The position numbers were made by a program, and so were the translations under genes. 64,000 bases of DNA from Desulfuromonadaceae bacterium (GTDB lineage: Bacteria; Desulfobacterota; Desulfuromonadia; Geobacterales; Pseudopelobacteraceae), in the NCBI GenBank assembly GCA_028683855.1, contig JAQUHA010000016.1, positions 1-64,000 on the forward strand, written 5' to 3'. The notes below the pieces were generated by a model that did no database searches, was not told where the DNA came from, and worked only from the letters and a program-made list of their open reading frames with translations. Each line of letters begins with the position of its first letter. The stretch's first letter is position 1. Shown here piece by piece: positions 58,647 through 64,000 of this stretch.

Positions 58647-58661
58647 GCAATATCAAGGCCA
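58647..58661 (-). promoter_or_regulatory. sigma-54 promoter for pilA
   Basis: On the minus strand TGGCCT-TGATA-TTGC has GG and GC at the -24/-12 spacing of RpoN promoters (consensus TGGCAC-N5-TTGC). It lies 68 bases before the pilA ATG. In G. sulfurreducens pilA depends on RpoN and the enhancer protein PilR. Confidence 0.75.
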
Positions 58662-58791
58662 AAAAAACAAATTCATGCAACTTACTTAAAATACATACTT
58701 AAATAAATAATGATCCAGACAACAGAACTCATTATTACCGATTTAAGTCAATTCAAAGTGACAAATATTGGCAAGCCCATAATGGGGGTGC

Positions 58792-59460
58792 TTAATAAGC
58801 ATAAAGAACTGAAAGTTCCGTTTTCTCACGTGGATTTGCGGCACGCTGTCCCTGCACATCTATACGATAATAAGCTGGCGTAGATTGCGGTTTGACAGTT
58901 CCTGCACCGCCAGAAACACCACTTCCATCAGAGAGATCCTCTGACCCTGCGGGCTGCAGCTTTGAATTTGAACATGGCTGACCAGTGGACGTATCACCAC
59001 CGCATTTGGTATCTATTATTTTCGCATATACGTTGTATCCGCTCGAATCGTTAGTTGCTTTAAGATTAAATGTTATATCCGGTTTTTCTGTAGCCAGAGT
59101 AGTTTTAGTGTCAGGAAGACAAATTGTTGCATCCCAATTAGCAGTTGAAAAACTTGTTTTTTGAACAACACACGGTGTATCAGGAATGCCCATATTAACT
59201 GTGGCATACTTTGCAGCAAGTAGAGTTAAGGCACTACCAGAAGTGTAAGTAGCAAAAATGGTCGGCAAAATATCTTTAGATAACAATTCAGTGGCACCAT
59301 AACTCGCTTCCAAAGCTGTCTTATAACTCCTGTTTGCTGATGTGATCTTAGTACTCTGCGTAACCATATATAGCAGCGTCATTACTATACCTAAAGACAA
59401 CATCATAAAGAGAAGAGCGGTAATAAGTGCTACTCCATTTTCATTTTTTACAAGACGCAT
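58792..59460 (-). CDS. pilX: PilX-type minor pilin
   Basis: ATG 59460 with GGTG five bases upstream gives 222 residues; the longer frame overlaps pilW. The N-terminus, VKNENGVALITALLFMMLSL, matches the PilX N-terminal domain, where the Gly-Val cut site replaces the usual Gly-Phe and a long hydrophobic helix follows. The C-terminal part is beta-rich with paired cysteines and a Ser/Gly-rich loop around SEDLSDGSGVSGGAG. It belongs to the minor pilin set that primes the pilus and bears PilY1. Confidence 0.82.
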   Translation of the reverse strand: MRLVKNENGVALITALLFMMLSLGIVMTLLYMVTQSTKITSANRSYKTALEASYGATELLSKDILPTIFATYTSGSALTLLAAKYATVNMGIPDTPCVVQKTSFSTANWDATICLPDTKTTLATEKPDITFNLKATNDSSGYNVYAKIIDTKCGGDTSTGQPCSNSKLQPAGSEDLSDGSGVSGGAGTVKPQSTPAYYRIDVQGQRAANPREKTELSVLYAY

Positions 59461-59477
59461 AGTTTCACCATTATTAA

Positions 59478-60689
59478 TTACTGGATGACATTTTTCGGAA
59501 TAACAACCAGTGAATATATCTTCCATCTATAGTTCATCCATTCTGTGGCAGTCAGATTTGCAAGGTCATAATCATGTCCATTCCCAAGCTCATCACCAAC
59601 GTGGATTACCGAATTTGTTGAGTATGTAAAGCCTCTGTCCTTCTGACCATCATGAGTGAGAACGTATATTCTTATCTCTTTAAGGCGCTTCCTGATCTGC
59701 TCTGCAGAAAGACTAGCCAGTTCATCTTCATTTCCATGGTTATCTATAACACCATCCTCGTTTGAATCCATTGAATAAACTACCTGCATATCGGCTACGC
59801 AATCCAACAGAGGATTTTCAGATACACTATCTTTGTCACCCGTAAAAATAGCCTTGTAAAGCAACCCAGTATTAGTAGCACATCTGCTCGAAATTTTTGA
59901 ATTATCAGTTGGGCGTTTGACGTAGAAATCAGCACGGCTGTAAGGATAAGTAAGAGCTGTTGATGATTTTTTTATCCCATAAACAATATAATTATTCAAA
60001 AGCTCAGGGGGCTGATAAGCAGCTGGTGGTGTAAATTTATCGTCAACTTTAGCAGGCATACTAAAAGAGAAATGAGTTAAGTCACTCCCGACAAGAGTTC
60101 TTGTACGAGCATCCAGCACCACAACCTCGTCCCCCTCTACAAAGTCTTCAGCGGCATCACCCCAGATTTTTATATTGCTGGTAGAATTTACACCCTCAAT
60201 AAAACTCCACTTTTTAGCAGTATCGTTCATACCTATTGACGTTGATTTGATGACCAGATAATCCCGACCGAGCTCATAATCAGCACCACTAGTAGCAGTG
60301 GCACTCTGAACTGCTCTAGGCACTTTATTTGCGTCAATAGCAGTATCAATACTCTTGCCATTAAATATTGTAGAATCTATACCATTTGAGTAATGATCGG
60401 CAGGCTCACCAGTTTCCTCAAAATTACCAACAAAATTCAAAGAATACGGGAGTCCGTATCCAGCACTTTCTAAATCAGAGCGCATCATCTCAAGCCCGAT
60501 TATCCCCTGAATATTGCTGTCAGCCGATTTTATTTCCCTAGAAGAAATTGCTGTTATATTTTGAAAAGCAAAAGCACTGATCATAATTAAAATAATGAAA
60601 ATTGCCATTACAACTACAAGTTCGGTAAGTGTAAATCCATTTTCATTACTATAAACGAGTCTATTTCGGCAAAAATATTTAGTTCTCAT
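59478..60689 (-). CDS. pilW: PilW-family minor pilin
   Basis: The 403-residue protein has a 17-residue leader and the cut site in NENGFTLTELVVVMAIFIIL, with Glu at mature position 5. The large C-terminal domain contains a likely calcium loop, DSNEDGVIDNHGNED, around residue 315. It overlaps pilV by four bases (ATGA). PilW-type proteins form the pilus-initiating tip complex with PilV, PilX and FimT. Confidence 0.87.
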   Translation of the reverse strand: MRTKYFCRNRLVYSNENGFTLTELVVVMAIFIILIMISAFAFQNITAISSREIKSADSNIQGIIGLEMMRSDLESAGYGLPYSLNFVGNFEETGEPADHYSNGIDSTIFNGKSIDTAIDANKVPRAVQSATATSGADYELGRDYLVIKSTSIGMNDTAKKWSFIEGVNSTSNIKIWGDAAEDFVEGDEVVVLDARTRTLVGSDLTHFSFSMPAKVDDKFTPPAAYQPPELLNNYIVYGIKKSSTALTYPYSRADFYVKRPTDNSKISSRCATNTGLLYKAIFTGDKDSVSENPLLDCVADMQVVYSMDSNEDGVIDNHGNEDELASLSAEQIRKRLKEIRIYVLTHDGQKDRGFTYSTNSVIHVGDELGNGHDYDLANLTATEWMNYRWKIYSLVVIPKNVIQ

Positions 60690-61075
60690 TGCTGCAATCC
60701 CCGAACTGAAACTATGGCATGGGTTGTTGAATAATTACCATATTTCCATCGCACATTAACATTATATTGCAGCGAGCCACTTGTCATAGGAGTTGATGTT
60801 CTCAATACAGTATACTTTGCAGATACCTTTTTCATAGTGCTGTTCACTGTGGTAATCGGGGTGAATACGGCTTCAAACGGCTGACTTCGCATATCATTCA
60901 TTATATTTTCAGCAACACGAACAACCTCTTCACGCTGCTGATTGTTTGTATTGGTCTTCAATGCGAGATTAACACCAACCAAAAGCCCCAAAAGACCAAT
61001 CAAAATTATGGCTTGTGCAAACATGACCTCTATAAGAGTAAACCCCCTACTGTTTTGCATCAATGTGGTCTGCAT
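60686..61075 (-). CDS. pilV: PilV-type minor pilin
   Basis: ATG 61075 has GGGGA six bases upstream; GTG 61078 is an alternative. The 129-residue protein has a prepilin site in SRGFTLIEVMFAQAIILIG with Glu5. REEVVRVAENIMNDMRSQPF is typical of PilV. It overlaps fimT upstream by 29 bases and pilW downstream by four, so translation is coupled. Confidence 0.86.
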   Translation of the reverse strand: MQTTLMQNSRGFTLIEVMFAQAIILIGLLGLLVGVNLALKTNTNNQQREEVVRVAENIMNDMRSQPFEAVFTPITTVNSTMKKVSAKYTVLRTSTPMTSGSLQYNVNVRWKYGNYSTTHAIVSVRGLQQ

Positions 61076-61514
61076 CACAAGTCCCCGTTCTTTTACCCAA
61101 TTTGATCATAGTAGTGGATACAATTATACTATCAACTGTTGCATCATTTTCAGAATCAACACATATAGATTTTTCTATATTTGACGTGCCTCGCGAATCA
61201 AAAATAATATTTGTTTTAGCTGCATCGTTCCAGGTAATTTCTTTCTTTACCTCTGTTGTCTGGTATGGGTTATTAATATCTGCAGAGGGGTAAAGAGAGT
61301 ATCCGGTTGTTGTAAGATGAATAGCGACATCATGTTTTTCAAATAATGCCTTACTCCTCAGACTCATGATGTCCGAATACATTTTTCTGGTTTGGGATTC
61401 CACCTCTGATTTATTTGAATAATCCCTGAAATTGAGCATAGCAATACTGGTAAGAATCCCCATTATAGCAATCACCACCAGAACTTCAATCAATGTAAAC
61501 CCTCGATAATTCAT
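61047..61514 (-). CDS. fimT: FimT/GspH-type pseudopilin
   Basis: The 155-residue protein has a five-residue basic leader and the site YRGFTLIEVLVVIAIMGIL with Glu5. The C-terminal half is beta-rich and ends with a cysteine-containing stretch (SICVDSEND, GTCDAD), as in the GspH/FimT domain. AAGGA lies nine bases before the ATG, within the pilY1 end. It is the first minor pilin gene after pilY1. Confidence 0.88.
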   Translation of the reverse strand: MNYRGFTLIEVLVVIAIMGILTSIAMLNFRDYSNKSEVESQTRKMYSDIMSLRSKALFEKHDVAIHLTTTGYSLYPSADINNPYQTTEVKKEITWNDAAKTNIIFDSRGTSNIEKSICVDSENDATVDSIIVSTTMIKLGKRTGTCDADHIDAKQ

Positions 61515-61516
61515 AA

Positions 61517-64000
61517 CTATTTTTCCTTGATATGGATAACCTTTTTCAACGGTACATTTCCAAAAGGATCCAGAATAGTCGGTGCCGGTCCTGGCGGTTT
61601 ACCGATAATTGGAGGACTTGGAGGTGATACATAAGGTTGATCCGGCGCTTTGGGAGCTTTGGGCGGCGGCGGAGTAGTTCCATCACTCAGTGTGGGTGTC
61701 AACGAAGTTACAGTTGCGACCTTGGTAGTACCATCAGGGCGTGCGCAAGAGAAAATATCTGACAGGGTCAACTCCTGAAAACTTCCTGTAGACATCTGCA
61801 TTAGCGCCTTACCAGAGAGAGCGCTGCACAACGGCAGACAACCTGTGTCAAACTTAAGCGCCCACATATATGATGTACCACCAAAGCTGCATACATCAGA
61901 AGTCGGACTGAAGGAAGTGAAATACACCGTACCGCTTGTCAAAGCAGCAGGATCAGAAATAACACGCTCAGCGGACATACTATCTGCGGCGTTCTCTTCG
62001 CGCAGTGCAATATACCACCCCTTTGAAACCGAGTCACAAACTCCGGATTGATTTGATAAATTGTCTAAAGTAAGAACTTCTCCGGGACCTGAGTCGGATG
62101 TTATGCAATTTTTATCAATACGATTATCAGCCCCATAACAACCATCCTTAACACCGATAAGGTGTCGTACATTTACCGTATCATCACCACCATAGTAGTA
62201 GCGACCAGTACCAAAATAGAGCCAGACAGCCTCTTTTCCGGCTTTCCTGTTCTGCAGCCTTGAGACACTTGTTGTTACCGGACCAACATCTTTAATAACC
62301 TGACTGATTGCCCAGTTAGCAGGATTTATACTACCTTTTGTCAATATCCTTACAACACCGCCATTGGTCCATTCAGAAACCGAATCAGCCTTGTTTGTAT
62401 ATCCTGCATAGAGCACATCATCTTCGTAATTGCCTTGATCTACCTTATTCCATCTATCCGTATCCAAAGCAGCATTAACAACAGTACCTCCAAAAGCATT
62501 TGGAATATTACTGTCTAACACCCAGTAATTTGTATTTAAAACAAATGGATGTTCAGCATCAATAGTTGCTCCAAGATCTATGACAAAAAATTTCAGATTC
62601 TGATCTGATTTTGCCATAAACTTATGGGTTGCAACCTCAATTGGTCCTGTCGGGCCAGAGGCAAATACCGCAAACCACTTACCATTCTTTGTTGTATCTG
62701 GTTTTGTGGTAGTGGTAGTACCACTTGTATAGGTGGTTGAAGCATTTATCTTTACAATCGCTGCACCAGATGTTGCATATCCCATATCAGGGTGTGAAAA
62801 TTCCCATTTAAAAAGTGGTGCAGTACCATCTGCATACTGATTTGTGACATCAAAAGCGAAATAAGAGGAATATCCTACCCCCTTGGTATTATCGAATGTA
62901 CCATCAACCTTCGGCTCATATATCGGTGTTTTTACACACGTTCCAACAGCAATATCGCCAGTGCAGCCGGAGCCTTTAATTTTTGAAGCTCCACCAAGTC
63001 CCATGCTTCCAATAACAACAGTTCTCCAATTACTCCCGTTCTCCGTATCTTTTACACACTGAGAGTATTCTGTAGATTCTGTACAACCACCGGTTGACAC
63101 ATCAACTAGGACAGTCTGGCCATCAACATAATAAATATGCTGATAATTAGCTCTATCAGTATAGTATTTAAGATAAGGGAGTGCATTTCGTGGGACATAA
63201 GCCCACTCTTCCCTGCCGATATTACTACCGGTAAGGGTTGCTTTAAGGTCACCTGATATTAAACTACCGGTAACCTCAAGTTTCCCCAGCTTAAAAGCGT
63301 GAAACATACCATCATTCGCGCCAACATATACCATCCCTCTACTGGCATAGTTGCTTGTAGCTACAAATTTTTTGTAACTTAAATCACCATATCCGGCGGG
63401 AGAGTCAGCATCATAATTATTAAGCTTTACTGACGATTGAAGCTTTGGAGTTGACGCAACGATATCACCAAGCTTCCAGGTACCTGTTGTAAATGTAGAG
63501 GGTGGAGTAGTAAGTATAGTAACTGTCCTGTTTCTGTATGCAGTACTATCTTCGCCTCTTATGTAGCTTATTAGGTAAGCTGCTTCAGCTCCACCGTCGT
63601 TGTTTGCTGCTTGCAGATAGGGGGCAAGTGAAGTTTTATTGCTTATGTCAAACCCGCCTGACAAAAGAGAGATACCGTTGGTGCTGGTAAAAATTGTGCG
63701 GTCTGCCGAATCTCTCAGCCACAACTGTTTTCCGGCACGCCAGAGACTTTTAACGTCGTCGGGATCAACTCCGGTGGAAACAGATACATCACCGGTGCCA
63801 TCACCATTCGTATCACTAGAAAGAGCAACCTTTGTCTGTGTGCCGTCAAAAATGAAATTGGCTACATAATCCTTTTTAAGTTCAAGCTTGCGAACAGTAG
63901 GGGTAGTTGTGTCAAAATCTGTATCCTCACGAACTGTACTATTGTTTACAAAAGGGTCAACGTAATACCAGAAGTTCTGCATCTCGCCAATCCAATTAGC
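61517..64000 (-). CDS. pilY1: PilY1-type pilus tip protein, 5' end outside the window
   Basis: The frame is open through the right edge, so only the C-terminal 827 or so residues are here. The region around VYVGANDGMFHAFKLG is the hallmark of the PilY1 beta-propeller, with GREEWAYVPRNALPYL and VVIGSMGLGGASK alongside. A loop DTNGDGTGD near the left of the protein fits a calcium site. The C-terminus is Pro-rich. PilY1 sits at the pilus tip, supports surface attachment and counters PilT retraction. The expected N-terminal von Willebrand A-like part lies beyond 64000. It precedes fimT by two bases. Confidence 0.92.
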   Translation of the reverse strand, partial: ANWIGEMQNFWYYVDPFVNNSTVREDTDFDTTTPTVRKLELKKDYVANFIFDGTQTKVALSSDTNGDGTGDVSVSTGVDPDDVKSLWRAGKQLWLRDSADRTIFTSTNGISLLSGGFDISNKTSLAPYLQAANNDGGAEAAYLISYIRGEDSTAYRNRTVTILTTPPSTFTTGTWKLGDIVASTPKLQSSVKLNNYDADSPAGYGDLSYKKFVATSNYASRGMVYVGANDGMFHAFKLGKLEVTGSLISGDLKATLTGSNIGREEWAYVPRNALPYLKYYTDRANYQHIYYVDGQTVLVDVSTGGCTESTEYSQCVKDTENGSNWRTVVIGSMGLGGASKIKGSGCTGDIAVGTCVKTPIYEPKVDGTFDNTKGVGYSSYFAFDVTNQYADGTAPLFKWEFSHPDMGYATSGAAIVKINASTTYTSGTTTTTKPDTTKNGKWFAVFASGPTGPIEVATHKFMAKSDQNLKFFVIDLGATIDAEHPFVLNTNYWVLDSNIPNAFGGTVVNAALDTDRWNKVDQGNYEDDVLYAGYTNKADSVSEWTNGGVVRILTKGSINPANWAISQVIKDVGPVTTSVSRLQNRKAGKEAVWLYFGTGRYYYGGDDTVNVRHLIGVKDGCYGADNRIDKNCITSDSGPGEVLTLDNLSNQSGVCDSVSKGWYIALREENAADSMSAERVISDPAALTSGTVYFTSFSPTSDVCSFGGTSYMWALKFDTGCLPLCSALSGKALMQMSTGSFQELTLSDIFSCARPDGTTKVATVTSLTPTLSDGTTPPPPKAPKAPDQPYVSPPSPPIIGKPPGPAPTILDPFGNVPLKKVIHIKEK

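Noticed and set aside
58770-58798. Imperfect hairpin at the pilX stop
   Set aside because: Stem is broken by bulges and no T run follows, so it is not called a terminator.

Overview
The window reads as chromosome of a Geobacter-type deltaproteobacterium (Geobacterales: Geobacter, Trichlorobacter, Pelobacter propionicus relatives). The strongest evidence is a very short PilA (mature form about 64 residues, no globular domain) followed by the small secreted Spc/PilA-C protein, a pairing characteristic of Geobacter. Supporting evidence is the rpsB-tsf-pyrH-frr-uppS-cdsA-dxr-rseP run, two-gene 2-hydroxyacyl-CoA dehydratase activase-type proteins, and anaerobe-style ferredoxin and pyruvate carboxylase genes. 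No tRNA, rRNA, CRISPR array, insertion sequence or prophage was seen.

Region 1 (1-9437): glnD and a fluoroacetyl-CoA-thioesterase-like hotdog protein on the minus strand, then lgt coupled to a 1032-residue double-ASKHA activase and its HgdB-like partner. Region 2 (9438-13077): three exported proteins (OmpA family, PKD-type lipoprotein, unknown) with a dispersed palindromic repeat between two of them. Region 3 (13147-18469): pyruvate carboxylase, divergent ilvE, and two small Cys-rich genes. Region 4 (18484-30801): a long housekeeping run for translation factors, UMP kinase, undecaprenyl-PP and CDP-diglyceride synthesis, DXP reductoisomerase, site-2 protease, TsaB, Tmk, HolB, RicT and MetG. 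cdsA appears to start at ATT.

Region 5 (30761-57725, all minus strand): a long surface-polysaccharide locus with about eleven glycosyltransferases, five SAM methyltransferases (two FkbM type), a Wzm/Wzt exporter, a UbiA-type polyprenyl-phosphate transferase next to a GT-C-like membrane protein, and a second ABC transporter with a partner protein. A LigB-type DNA ligase with a membrane anchor sits at its far end. A MntA/HepT toxin-antitoxin pair lies exactly between wzm and wzt. Position directly after pilA-spc recalls the xap (extracellular anchoring polysaccharide) locus of G. sulfurreducens. Region 6 (57926-64000, minus strand): spc, pilA with a visible sigma-54 promoter, minor pilin genes pilX, pilW, pilV, fimT, and the 3' part of pilY1, which runs off the window.

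Regions 5 and 6 together would build a type IV pilus (tip adhesin, minor pilins, conductive-type major pilin) and the polysaccharide matrix that holds extracellular electron-transfer components. I could run no searches; family calls rest on motifs, length and context. Start codons were chosen by eye from Shine-Dalgarno (SD) position and overlap with neighbours.
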